Origin: Symmachiella macrocystis
Lineage (GTDB): Bacteria > Planctomycetota > Planctomycetia > Planctomycetales > Planctomycetaceae
NCBI RefSeq assembly: GCF_007860075.1
Contig: NZ_SJPP01000001.1
Coordinates: 3,693,490-3,757,489 of the forward strand
Reading direction: 5' to 3'
Length of the DNA stretch: 64,000 nucleotides
Shown: positions 8,962-17,651 of the stretch, in pieces
How the letters are laid out: every line of letters starts with the position of its first letter
How positions within the stretch are numbered: the stretch's first letter is position 1
The notes under the pieces: model-generated
Told to the model about the DNA's origin: nothing
Database searches by the model: none
Seen by the model: the letters and a program-made list of their open reading frames with translations, nothing else
Translations under genes and position numbers: made by a program

Positions 8962-10275
8962 ATGTTCAAACGAATGACCACGGCGTTATTGCTACTGACC
9001 GTTGTTGTAACGACCACATCCACAGCCAATGCTGACGACGTTAAAACGTGGACTGATACACATGTCGACGAACTGGTCACGCTCTATAAGCAGTTTCATG
9101 CGCACCCGGAACTTTCGTTTGAAGAGCAGGAAACCGCAGCCAAGTTGGCCCAGGAACTCGAAGCCCTCGGCGCGGAAGTCGAGACGGGAGTCGGCGGGCA
9201 TGGAGTCGTTGCGATTCTAAAAAACGGCGAAGGCCCCACGGTCATGTTGCGGGCTGATCTCGACGGACTACCGGTCACCGAGGCCACGGAACTGCCCTAT
9301 GCGTCGCAGGCCAAGGTCACGAATGAAAAAGGCGAGCAGGTAGGGGTTATGCATGCCTGCGGGCACGATATTCATATTACGAATTTCATCGGCGTGGCGC
9401 GGTATATGGCCGCACACCGCGATCAGTGGCAAGGAACACTCGTCATGATCGGGCAGCCGGCTGAGGAGAAGGGGGCGGGCGCCAAAGCGATGCTCGACGA
9501 TGGTTTGTTCAAACGCTTTCCCCGACCGGACTATGCGATGGCCCTGCATGTCGATAGTTTTTTAGAGACCGGCAAAGTCGGCTACCGGGCAGGGTTTTCG
9601 CTGGCCAATGTCGATAGCTGCGACATCACCGTCCGCGGCCGCGGCGGGCATGGTTCGTATCCCCAAGGGACGATCGATCCGATTGTGCTAGCGGCTTATC
9701 TGATCGTCGATTTGCAAACCATCGTCAGCCGCGAAATTGCTCCACTGGAACCGGCGGTGATCACGGTGGGTTCGATTCACGGGGGCACCAAACACAACAT
9801 TATCCCCGACAGTTGCCATCTGCAATTGACGATCCGCAGCTACAGCGAAACGGTGCGCGCACACTTGAAGGAAGCCATCATCCGCAAAGCCAAGGCAGTC
9901 GCCAAAAGTTTTCGCGCGCTGGAACCGGTGATCAAGTACGACATGGGAACGCCGTCGCTCTTCAACAACGAACGGCTGGTCGACCGCATCGTCCCGGTAT
10001 TTCAACAGGCTTTGGGAGCGGAAAACGTGCTGGAATCGGACCGCTCGATGGGCGGCGAAGATTTCAGCCGTTACGGCCGCGCGGGGATTCCCGTGATGAT
10101 GTTTCGTCTCGGCAGCATCGACCCAGCACGGATGGCCGAAGCCAAATCCACCGGCCGCCCACTACCCTCATTGCATTCGGCGCTGTATTACCCAGAGCCC
10201 AAAGAAACGCTGCGCACCGGTGTCACAGCAATGACCAGCGCATTGTTGGAATTGTTAAAAAAGCCCGCCCAATAA
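8962..10275 (+). CDS. Exported M20-family metallo-amidohydrolase
   Basis: The 437-residue product belongs to the M20D amidohydrolases (hippurate and IAA-amino-acid hydrolase group). It has a clear signal peptide (MFKRMTTALLLLTVVVTTTSTANA), then FHAHPELSFEEQETA, VMLRADLDGLPV, MHACGHDIHITNFIG and GQPAEEKGAGAKAMLDDG. These contain the Cys/His, Asp and Glu metal ligands of the family. GTKHNIIPD marks the dimerisation lid, and GGEDFSRYG is the late conserved block. These enzymes cleave N-acyl amino acids or related amides; the leader peptide suggests action on imported or external substrates. ATG follows GGGAGACGTGAC. It is 41 bases after the E1-like gene and may be co-transcribed with it. Confidence 0.88.
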   Translation: MFKRMTTALLLLTVVVTTTSTANADDVKTWTDTHVDELVTLYKQFHAHPELSFEEQETAAKLAQELEALGAEVETGVGGHGVVAILKNGEGPTVMLRADLDGLPVTEATELPYASQAKVTNEKGEQVGVMHACGHDIHITNFIGVARYMAAHRDQWQGTLVMIGQPAEEKGAGAKAMLDDGLFKRFPRPDYAMALHVDSFLETGKVGYRAGFSLANVDSCDITVRGRGGHGSYPQGTIDPIVLAAYLIVDLQTIVSREIAPLEPAVITVGSIHGGTKHNIIPDSCHLQLTIRSYSETVRAHLKEAIIRKAKAVAKSFRALEPVIKYDMGTPSLFNNERLVDRIVPVFQQALGAENVLESDRSMGGEDFSRYGRAGIPVMMFRLGSIDPARMAEAKSTGRPLPSLHSALYYPEPKETLRTGVTAMTSALLELLKKPAQ

Positions 10276-10315
10276 ATCCTCAAGCCTGACCCCACACGCC
10301 TCAAGCCTTCGTTAG
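10276..10315. repeat. CCTCAAGCCT-type direct repeat
   Basis: Two CCTCAAGCC words about 25 bases apart lie just after the amidohydrolase stop, matching the word family at 6640-6725 and 57890-57912. Confidence 0.4.
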
Positions 10316-10440
10316 GTAGTCTCGACCAGCAGCGTCGGTTATGCTGTGATATCGGTCGGCGGTGGATCACCGTTTGTGTTCTGCTCACGACCGGCAAGCT
10401 CCCCATCCATCCCGACGATTTGCTTTTGAGGGAATAACAG

Positions 10441-11802
10441 ATGCAAGACAATCAACAATCCCGCACCGGTGGGGTCACGCGGCGGCGTTTTTTAGGAACA
10501 GCACTCGCAACTGGAACCGCCACGTTTGCCGCCCCAGCGATTTTGCGGGCGCGGAATTTGAATGAGCGGCTGAACATCGCCATCGTCGGTTCCGGCGGTC
10601 GCGGCGGCGCCAATCTGAACGGCGTGAATTCAGAAAACATCGTCGCCCTGTGCGACGTGAACGAAAACAACCTGAACGCCGCCGCCAAGAAACATCCGCA
10701 GGCGGCGAAGTTCACCGATTTTCGGAAGATGTACGAGGACCCCAACAAGTTCGATGCCGTCGTGGTCAGCACCTGCGAGCATACGCACGCATTCGCCACG
10801 CTGCCGGCTTTGCAGCTGGGCAAGCATGTTTATTGCGAAAAACCGCTGACCTATAACATCGCGGAAGCCCGCAAAATTCGCGAAGCAGCCGGACACGCGA
10901 ATGTGGCGACACAAATGGGAACGCAGATCCACGCGGGCGACAACTATCGCCGAGTTGTGGAGTTGATCCAAACCGGTGCGATTGGCGACGTGAGTGACGT
11001 ACATGTCTGGGTTTCCCGGGCGTGGGGGCGACATGATAGCCTCAAAGCGGGGCAAGAAGCGGGCGATCCGTACGCCATCGCTGAACGGCCGCTCACAACC
11101 GAGGAAGTGCCGGCGGGTTTGAATTGGGATTTATGGTTGGGACCAGCTCCCAAGCGCGATTTTCACGCGACCTATTTCCCCGGCCCCAAATGGTACCGCT
11201 GGTGGGACTTTGGCAACGGCACAATGTCGGACTTGGGAAGCCATTGGATCGACCTGCCGTTTTGGGCTTTGAATCTCGACCACCCACTGACAATCGAAGC
11301 CAGCGGTCCCCAACCGCATCCGGAAATCGCTCCCGCTTCGATGCAAGCGGTCTACGAATACGGAGCACGCGGCGATCTGCCCCCCGTGCAGTTGTCGTGG
11401 TATCAAGGCACCTACAAACCGCAGATGTGGCATGAAGAACAAATTCCCCGTTGGAGCAGCGGCGTGTTGTTCGTGGGAAACAAAGGGATGCTGCTGTCCG
11501 ATTACGGCAAGCATGTCTTGCTACCCGAAGAACAGTTCACTGGTTTTACTCCGCCGGAACAATCGATTCCCAAGTCGCGCGGCCATTACGGAGAATGGAT
11601 CCACGCCTGCAAAACGGGCGAGCCGACGACCTGCAACTTCGAATACGCCGGTTGGCTGACTGAAGCCAATCATTTAGGCAACGTCGCTTTCCGCACCGGT
11701 AAGAAATTACAATGGGATGCGGAAAACATGCGGGCCACCAACGCCCCCGATGCCGAACGGTATATCCATCGCGACTACCGCAAAGGCTGGATCCTCACCT
11801 AA
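10441..11802 (+). CDS. Tat-exported Gfo/Idh/MocA oxidoreductase
   Basis: The 453-residue product opens with a twin-arginine signal ([20 protein letters not shown]). The Rossmann segment [15 protein letters not shown] follows, then [15 protein letters not shown] and [15 protein letters not shown] with the conserved EKP. The C-terminal part ([17 protein letters not shown]) is of the planctomycetal type. These enzymes oxidise or reduce sugar hydroxyls with NAD(P). Tat export with a bound cofactor suggests periplasmic sugar oxidation, in some family members at C3. ATG follows GAGGGAATAACAG. A DUF1080 gene follows on the same strand, which fits a 3-keto-sugar pathway. Confidence 0.88.
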   Translation: MQDNQQSRTGGVTRRRFLGTALATGTATFAAPAILRARNLNERLNIAIVGSGGRGGANLNGVNSENIVALCDVNENNLNAAAKKHPQAAKFTDFRKMYEDPNKFDAVVVSTCEHTHAFATLPALQLGKHVYCEKPLTYNIAEARKIREAAGHANVATQMGTQIHAGDNYRRVVELIQTGAIGDVSDVHVWVSRAWGRHDSLKAGQEAGDPYAIAERPLTTEEVPAGLNWDLWLGPAPKRDFHATYFPGPKWYRWWDFGNGTMSDLGSHWIDLPFWALNLDHPLTIEASGPQPHPEIAPASMQAVYEYGARGDLPPVQLSWYQGTYKPQMWHEEQIPRWSSGVLFVGNKGMLLSDYGKHVLLPEEQFTGFTPPEQSIPKSRGHYGEWIHACKTGEPTTCNFEYAGWLTEANHLGNVAFRTGKKLQWDAENMRATNAPDAERYIHRDYRKGWILT

Positions 11803-11808
11803 AAGTAG

Positions 11809-11852
11809 GGTGCGTAGCGACGCACCTTTCTCATGTAGGACGAAAGACGTCC
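11809..11852 (+). terminator. Two small hairpins after the oxidoreductase gene
   Basis: GGTGCGT/ACGCACC (11809-11826, loop AGCG) is followed by CTTTC, and GGACG/CGTCC (11838-11852, loop AAAGA) follows. They lie seven bases after the stop. The T-run is weak, so attenuation or RNA stability is as likely as termination. A GGTGCGT hairpin with the same stem recurs at 48887-48904. Confidence 0.4.
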
Positions 11853-11972
11853 CTATCAAAAAAAGAGCATGCAAAGTGCGCATGCGATACTGCACATCCG
11901 CCTCTAAATCCTGCGGATGACGACGAAACAAACGCGGACGAACTGCAACTAGAATTCGAAAGGCTGTTTGAG

Positions 11973-13289
11973 ATGAAACGCTTCAGTGGATGGACATCAG
12001 TGTTGGCCGTTACGGCAATCATTTGCGGCAGTGCATGGGCTGCTGAACCGGTTACCCCCAAAGGGTTCCAGGCAATATTCAACGGTAAGGAGCTGACCGG
12101 TTGGCATGGTGACAATCCGCACCAAACGGTCAAGGCACCCGCCGAAGAAAAAAAAGCAGCCATCGAAGCGCAACAACCAGAGTTTCTCGCCCATTGGAGC
12201 GTCGAGAACGGCGAACTGGTCAATGATGGACACGGTCCGTACGCGACCACCGATGAGGAATATGGCGATATCGATTTTCTAATCGACTACAAAACGGTGG
12301 CCAAAGCAGACAGCGGCATTTATCTACGCGGCACGCCACAGGTGCAGATTTGGGACTATACCGAAGAGGGGGGCAAGTGGGATCGTAATGCCGACAAAGG
12401 TTCCGGCGGACTGTTCAACAACCGCGCCAACACACCAGGCCAACTTCCGCTCGTGTTGGCCGACCGGCCCTTCGGCGAATGGAACCAGTTCCGCATCCGG
12501 CAAATCGGCAGCCGCACCTGGGTGTATCTCAACGACAAACTCGTCGTCGAAAATGCCATCATGGAAAACTATTGGGACAAAGACCGCAAAAAGCCGCTTC
12601 CCCCACGAGGACCGATTCACCTGCAAACACATGGCGGCGAAATCCGTTGGCGGAATATCGCCGTGCGGGACATCCCCGGCGAAGAGGCCAACGAAATCCT
12701 CCGCGGAGACGATAAAGCCGAGGGTTTTACGTCACTGTTTAACGGCAAAGACCTGACCGGTTGGACCGGCGCTTTGGATAGCTACGAAGTCGTCGACGGC
12801 ACGCTACGCTGCAAAGAAGGGGCCGGGAGTGTGCTCTTCACCGAAGAGGAATACGGCAATTTTGTCGCCCGCATCGAATTCAAACTCCCCCCCGGCGGCA
12901 ACAACGGCTTGGCGATTCGCTACCCGGGCAAAGGGCAAGCTTCGACAGTCGGGATGACCGAAATTCAAATCCTGGATGATACCGCTGAGAAATACTCCAA
13001 ACTCGACCCGCGGCAATACAACGGTTCGGTCTACGGCATGATCCCCGCACATCGCGGCTACTTGCGACCGGTTGGCGAATGGAACTATGAAGAAGTGACC
13101 GTCAAAGGCTCGAAGATCAAAGTCGAACTCAACGGTACGGTGATCGTCGACGGCGACGTCAGCCAAGTCACGGAATTCAAAGACGACACCGAGCATCCCG
13201 GCAAAGACCGCACCACGGGCTACTTTGGTTTAACCGGCCACAAGGACCCCGTCGAATTCCGCAACATCGCGATTAAGCGATTGGACTGA
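11973..13289 (+). CDS. Exported protein with two 3-keto-disaccharide hydrolase (DUF1080) domains
   Basis: ATG at 11973 gives 438 residues with a signal peptide (MKRFSGWTSVLAVTAIICGSAWAA). The upstream in-frame extension overlaps the previous gene and the hairpins, so it is rejected. Two DUF1080 domains follow in tandem. The first opens with AIFNGKELTGWHG and contains GIYLRGTPQVQIWD; the second opens with SLFNGKDLTGWTG and contains NNGLAIRYPG and EIQILDD. The fold is a concanavalin-like beta-sandwich. Known members cleave 3-keto-glycosides by elimination/hydration, and others only bind sugars. The preceding oxidoreductase could make the 3-keto substrate. Confidence 0.85.
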   Translation: MKRFSGWTSVLAVTAIICGSAWAAEPVTPKGFQAIFNGKELTGWHGDNPHQTVKAPAEEKKAAIEAQQPEFLAHWSVENGELVNDGHGPYATTDEEYGDIDFLIDYKTVAKADSGIYLRGTPQVQIWDYTEEGGKWDRNADKGSGGLFNNRANTPGQLPLVLADRPFGEWNQFRIRQIGSRTWVYLNDKLVVENAIMENYWDKDRKKPLPPRGPIHLQTHGGEIRWRNIAVRDIPGEEANEILRGDDKAEGFTSLFNGKDLTGWTGALDSYEVVDGTLRCKEGAGSVLFTEEEYGNFVARIEFKLPPGGNNGLAIRYPGKGQASTVGMTEIQILDDTAEKYSKLDPRQYNGSVYGMIPAHRGYLRPVGEWNYEEVTVKGSKIKVELNGTVIVDGDVSQVTEFKDDTEHPGKDRTTGYFGLTGHKDPVEFRNIAIKRLD

Positions 13290-13447
13290 GGGGTTTGAAT
13301 CTCACCACGGAGACACGAAGGGCACGGTGTAAAAGACTGTAGACATTAGGCTTTAGACTGTAGGCAGAGTTGCCCATGTTTTTTCCTAAGGTCTACGGAC
13401 TAAAGGCTACAGCCTCTCTGCTCCGTGCTTCCGTGGTGAAACCCCCA

Positions 13448-14605
13448 CTAGTCGATGTCGATCCAAATCCGTTCGCGGGCGCTTTCCAGCACGGCATCGC
13501 AGATCTTTTGTGTTTGCAACGCGTCGCGGAAGGTGGGTTGGGCTGGCTCGCCGGTTTCCAAGCCTTTGAGGAAATCGGACAGGGCGTTGGTGAAGGTGTG
13601 TTCGTATCCGATTGTGCAGCCCGGCACCCACCAGCGGTCCATGTAGGGATGTTCAAAGTTCGTCACGTGAATTCGCCGCCAACCGGTCAAGTGGTCTTCC
13701 ACTTTCTTGCCAGTGGTGGGGTTGGCGTATTCGAAGAATTGCAGAATCTGTGGGTCTTCGAGATCGAAGAAGACCGAGCCATCTTCGCCGTTCATTTCGA
13801 ACGTGTTGTAATTCTTGCGGCCACGAGCATAGCGAGAACTCTCAAAGGTCCCCATCGAGCCGTTTTCAAACCGGGCCAAAAACATGCAGGCATCGTCGAT
13901 ACTGACCGGCTGCATTTCACCCGTGTCTTGATGCATCCGTTCTTTGACGAACGTTTCCGTAGCAGCACTCACTGAGGTAATCGGGCCGTTGAGCCAAATC
14001 GCCGTGTCGATCGAGTGGGCCAACAGGTCCCCCGTCACGCCGCTGCCGGCAACAGCCGCATCCAACCGCCACAACGTCGCTCCTCCCTGCGGAACATCTT
14101 CGGCGATCGTCCAGTCCTGCAGATAGGTCGCGCGATAATGAAACGGCCGACCAATGCGGCCTTCTTTGACCAGTTGGTGAGCGAGCGTAATGGCCGGGAC
14201 GCGGCGGTAGTTGTACCAAACCATATTGGCCACGCCCGCTTTTTCTACAGCAGCCGTCATCGCTTCGGCTTGCGCCACATCCATAGCCAGCGGCTTCTCA
14301 CAGAGAATCATTTTCCCCGCTTCAGCAGCGGCAAGTGCCATTTCGTAATGCGTATTGTTCGGCGAGCCGATGTCGATCGCATCGATGTCATCGCGGGCAA
14401 TCAGTTTGCGCCAATCGGTCTCGTAGGATTCCCAACCCCAGTTCTCCGCGAACTCTTTGATCTTTTCTTCATTGCGGGCGCAACATGCTTTGAGAACCGG
14501 TTGATATTCCAGATCAAAAAACTTGCTGACCTGCCGATACGCATTGGAATGCGTCCGGCCCATAAATCCATAGCCAATCAGGCCAATATTCAAGGGTTTG
14601 GTCAT
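13448..14605 (-). CDS. Gfo/Idh/MocA family oxidoreductase (cytoplasmic)
   Basis: The 385-residue product lacks a leader, unlike the Tat-exported relative at 10441. Seen: [20 protein letters not shown] for NAD binding, [34 protein letters not shown] with the EKP motif, and a long C-terminal sheet domain ([18 protein letters not shown]). Members oxidise or reduce sugars, inositols or their keto forms. Transcription runs from 17071 downward, so this is the last gene of a three-gene minus-strand set (cupin isomerase, TIM-barrel isomerase, oxidoreductase). GAGAG stands before ATG 14605. The partition suggests a periplasmic keto-sugar producer and a cytoplasmic reductase. Confidence 0.88.
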   Translation of the reverse strand: MTKPLNIGLIGYGFMGRTHSNAYRQVSKFFDLEYQPVLKACCARNEEKIKEFAENWGWESYETDWRKLIARDDIDAIDIGSPNNTHYEMALAAAEAGKMILCEKPLAMDVAQAEAMTAAVEKAGVANMVWYNYRRVPAITLAHQLVKEGRIGRPFHYRATYLQDWTIAEDVPQGGATLWRLDAAVAGSGVTGDLLAHSIDTAIWLNGPITSVSAATETFVKERMHQDTGEMQPVSIDDACMFLARFENGSMGTFESSRYARGRKNYNTFEMNGEDGSVFFDLEDPQILQFFEYANPTTGKKVEDHLTGWRRIHVTNFEHPYMDRWWVPGCTIGYEHTFTNALSDFLKGLETGEPAQPTFRDALQTQKICDAVLESARERIWIDID

Positions 14606-14710
14606 AGCTGTGCTCTCGTTGTGTGATGGTTGTTACTAGATGCACTGAAATACGTGTTCACGAGATTTCCGTTGAACAACATACGATTTCGAATGTGTCT
14701 CCCGTTGAAC

Positions 14711-14813
14711 AGCCCGGTTCACCGGGCTTATCCGCGATAGCAGTATTAGCCGCGTCGTTTACGGCGGGGTATACGCGACCTTGACATGAGGCCAGATCCC
14801 CGTTTACGGGGAT
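14711..14813. repeat. Paired GC-rich hairpins after the isomerase gene
   Basis: AGCCCGG/CCGGGCT (14711-14728, loop TTCA) and ATCCCCG/CGGGGAT (14796-14813, loop TTTA) each have a 7-bp stem and a 4-base loop. They lie just after the stop of the minus-strand isomerase gene and may be terminator or mRNA 3'-end structures. They differ in stem sequence from the pair at 8044. Confidence 0.5.
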
Positions 14814-14840
14814 TCTCGCTGTTCGGGCTTGAGCCGCAGT

Positions 14841-15752
14841 TCAACCGTATTTGGCGACCAATTCGTCCAGCGCCTTTTTGCATTTGGCGGTGGCGTCCCA
14901 GGCGTTGGGCCAGAAACAGAGGTCGATCGTCCACCAGTCGTGCGGCAATTTTTCTTTCGCCAAGGCCGGCATGATTTCGTCGAAATCCAATACGCCGTCG
15001 CCGAACGGCGGGTGGCTGCTCGTTTCGTCTTCGCCGTTGTCGTCCTTATGGCATTTGTTGTCCGAATCGATCAGGTGAATGTGATTGATCCGGCCCGAGA
15101 CCATGCTAATGAACTCCAATTGTCCGCCTGGCAAAATCTCCTTTTCACCGTAATGCCGCGACCCATTGACCGCCACCATTTGACCGTGACAGGTATCGTA
15201 TTGCAGACCGAAATTCTCGTTCGGAATTGCATCCAGGATCTTCACAGCATCCGAGGGTTTGTTGAATGCAAATCCCGGCTCGCATTCCCAGGTGATGTAC
15301 AGCCCGTGATCGGCGGCGATCGGGCAGCACTTTTTCCAGGTTTCGGTCACGCGCTGAAACGCCGTGTCGTAGTCGACGTCATCCAGAATGGTCGGCGGCT
15401 GTACGCAATCGACACGAATGCCTTTAATGCCCACGTCTTCGCAGAATTGGGCGTTCTTGGCGAATTCGGCGATGTATTTCGACTGGTCCGCCGTATTGAT
15501 CAGTTCCTCGCCCCACAGATTGGCGGCCAATCCGCTGAAGTCGAGGCCCCATTCTTTCATCTTGCCGACGAGTTCATCACGCTGCGATTTTTCCGGCAAA
15601 TCATCCGGATTGGGATGCGGGGGAAATCCACCCAATTCGACACCGTCGAATCCGAGTTCCTTGAGCTTGGTGCAAACGGTCTCAAAGTCGACAGGGTTCT
15701 CAGCATAGGGTCCGATCGTGTAGGCCCATGATCCGATTGACGTGCGTTTCAT
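14841..15752 (-). CDS. TIM-barrel sugar isomerase/epimerase (xylose-isomerase-like superfamily)
   Basis: The 303-residue product matches the AP-endonuclease-2 / sugar phosphate isomerase-epimerase superfamily. Seen: DGVELGGFPPHP near the N-terminus, YITWECEPGFAF, FGLQYDTCHGQM and INHIHLIDSD, which supply Glu, Asp/His and His metal-site candidates. The last strand reads WWTIDLCFW, where relatives often have a Glu ligand, so the site may be altered. There is no signal peptide. The likely role is isomerisation or epimerisation of a sugar or keto-sugar with the flanking oxidoreductase and cupin genes. The start is ATG 15752, with AGGGA nine bases before it. Confidence 0.8.
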   Translation of the reverse strand: MKRTSIGSWAYTIGPYAENPVDFETVCTKLKELGFDGVELGGFPPHPNPDDLPEKSQRDELVGKMKEWGLDFSGLAANLWGEELINTADQSKYIAEFAKNAQFCEDVGIKGIRVDCVQPPTILDDVDYDTAFQRVTETWKKCCPIAADHGLYITWECEPGFAFNKPSDAVKILDAIPNENFGLQYDTCHGQMVAVNGSRHYGEKEILPGGQLEFISMVSGRINHIHLIDSDNKCHKDDNGEDETSSHPPFGDGVLDFDEIMPALAKEKLPHDWWTIDLCFWPNAWDATAKCKKALDELVAKYG

Positions 15753-15844
15753 ATGTGGTGTTCCCTAGTTTAATTGTGTGTTAAAAACAATTCCCAAACC
15801 GACCGCTTGCGGTCGTGCGCGATGACCTCAATCGGCCGACGTGA

Positions 15845-17071
15845 TTAGCGTTTCTTATGATCCCCAACCGCCGGAGCGGTCGGATTTGCATCGGGGCCGA
15901 AGTAGCGTAGCGATACCAGTGGTTCGCTGCCCGTGTTTTCTACCACGACACCCTCAGCGGCGGCTGAGGCGGTGACGAAGACTTCGTCTTCGGTCATTTG
16001 CCCAAACCGGATCATTGCCGGCGTTTGCAACCGCAGTTTGCCAATGTGGCCTTCTCCTTGAACGGTAATCCAACCGTAGGCGCCGGTGTCCTTGAGCGTC
16101 AATTTCCCGCCGGGATCAACCGTCAACTCTTTAGCGGTGAAGCACTGCTTTCCATTCACGTCGCCATAGACAATCCAGCGGTCGACGTATCCGTCGGCGG
16201 CAGTGTCGGCCACCGGAATCGGTTCCAGGTAATGGTTGTCCTTAAAGTGCGTGTCGACGTTCTGTTCCCAGTCCAGCGCTTCGACCAAGTATTCCAAGTC
16301 GTTGTGCTTCTCTTCGGGGAAGTCTTTCGTCAACAGCGACCAAGGCACTTCGCGGCCTTCGACCAGCGATTGATACATGCCAAACACGTCGCTGCCCCAT
16401 TGCGGCTCATACGTCACCAGACTGCCCGGTGCATGCAGCACACACGGCGGAATCAACCAGCCGGTGCCCGGTTTGAGACGGTACGCTTTCGAAAGATCCA
16501 AAATGCCGTTGTCGCCGTCATTCCAACGGGACAGGCAATCGATCACGTCCTGCTTCGTGGTTCCCGGTTCCAGGCCCATGAACGTATACGGGAAATTATC
16601 GCCGATGGCGTTCATTTGCGGCGGGAAGTAATACGACTCCGGTTTGCCTTCCTGACCGACGAGCGCTGCTTGCTCTTCGTTTTGGTGCATGTGGTGCGGA
16701 ATCGGACCCATGTTGTCGAAAAATTTCGAATAGACGGGCCAGCGGGAATACTTGTCCCAGATCGAATCACCCACGATCGTTGCACCCAGCTCAGCGACCG
16801 CATCACGCAACGTGAAACGTGAGCCTTCGAATTCGATGTAGCTCAAACCTTCATCGGGGGGAGCCCCTTCGTTGGCAGCGGGAGTTGTGGAGCCGAACCA
16901 GCGTTCGTCGATGCCGCCGCGATTCATGCCCAGCGCGTAATAATCAGCAGGGTGCAATTTCAAGCGGCGTCCCGGCTGCAGAAACGACCGGGGAACCCAG
17001 TTCGGTGCCAATCGAAAAATTCCGCCGCCCGCATTCAATGCATCACTTGCCAGTTTTGCCACGTCCGCCAT
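15845..17071 (-). CDS. Cupin-type sugar isomerase (class I phosphomannose isomerase-like)
   Basis: The 408-residue product resembles type-I mannose-6-phosphate isomerases. IPHHMHQNEEQA holds the metal-binding His-x-His...Glu, and GTGWLIPPCVLHAPGSL holds the later His at the usual spacing, about 100 residues on. The C-terminal half is a second jelly-roll (DPGGKLTLKDTGAYGW, VQGEGHIGKL). Family enzymes interconvert aldose and ketose sugars or their phosphates, and the substrate here is unknown. It is first in the minus-strand set with the TIM-barrel isomerase and oxidoreductase. The start is ATG 17071; CAGGAG lies 12 bases upstream, a slightly long spacing. Confidence 0.75.
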   Translation of the reverse strand: MADVAKLASDALNAGGGIFRLAPNWVPRSFLQPGRRLKLHPADYYALGMNRGGIDERWFGSTTPAANEGAPPDEGLSYIEFEGSRFTLRDAVAELGATIVGDSIWDKYSRWPVYSKFFDNMGPIPHHMHQNEEQAALVGQEGKPESYYFPPQMNAIGDNFPYTFMGLEPGTTKQDVIDCLSRWNDGDNGILDLSKAYRLKPGTGWLIPPCVLHAPGSLVTYEPQWGSDVFGMYQSLVEGREVPWSLLTKDFPEEKHNDLEYLVEALDWEQNVDTHFKDNHYLEPIPVADTAADGYVDRWIVYGDVNGKQCFTAKELTVDPGGKLTLKDTGAYGWITVQGEGHIGKLRLQTPAMIRFGQMTEDEVFVTASAAAEGVVVENTGSEPLVSLRYFGPDANPTAPAVGDHKKR

Positions 17072-17651
17072 AACCGGTCACTACTCCTGGATCATAGGTT
17101 GTCTGGTGATTTCCGCCGCTTCACGCTGCCGACGGGAGAATCGCATCATTGTTTATCAATGCTGGCTATTATTGCTGGATTTGCTTCACACGCAAGGAAC
17201 CCCCCCGTCGCAATTGCCTGAAATCCAATCGTGATTCAATTCGGTGAATTTCGAGCCGTTCCGCATCGGAGTCGATAGGTCGGCTCGCTCGTTGGCTCTG
17301 TTCCGGCAGTTTTTCTCACGCACTTCTTCTAAAACATGACCTGAGGGGACGTTTTCACTCGCCGTTTGGCTCAGACCCTCAGAAATCTGTCACTGATATT
17401 CATGGGTAAGATTGACCTGAAAGTCCGTTTTTCCTTTGACGAACGGGGTTGCGTCAACTTATGATGATAGGATGATGTGTTGCGGCTTTGTCGGCTGTTC
17501 CTAGACACTTAAATAGTCGACTGTTGCGATTTCCCACAGATGTGTTGGCGACGGATGCTGACTCCCCAAGTTCGTGATCGAGGAATCGTTTTCGACGATT
17601 TCTAAAGCGAACACCATCACGCCCCGCGTTTTCATTCCGGAGTATGTGCCG
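17072..17651. other. 580-base divergent intergenic region
   Basis: This separates the minus-strand cupin gene and the plus-strand PPC-protein gene, and must hold promoters for both. I find one convincing plus-strand promoter (17436-17465). The rest shows no repeat or hairpin of note, and the frames open in it look like shadows. Confidence 0.5.
17436..17465 (+). promoter_or_regulatory. Candidate sigma-70-type promoter
   Basis: TTGACG at 17436-17441 and TATGAT at 17460-17465 are separated by 18 bases. The leader to the ATG at 17652 would be about 180 bases. Confidence 0.42.
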
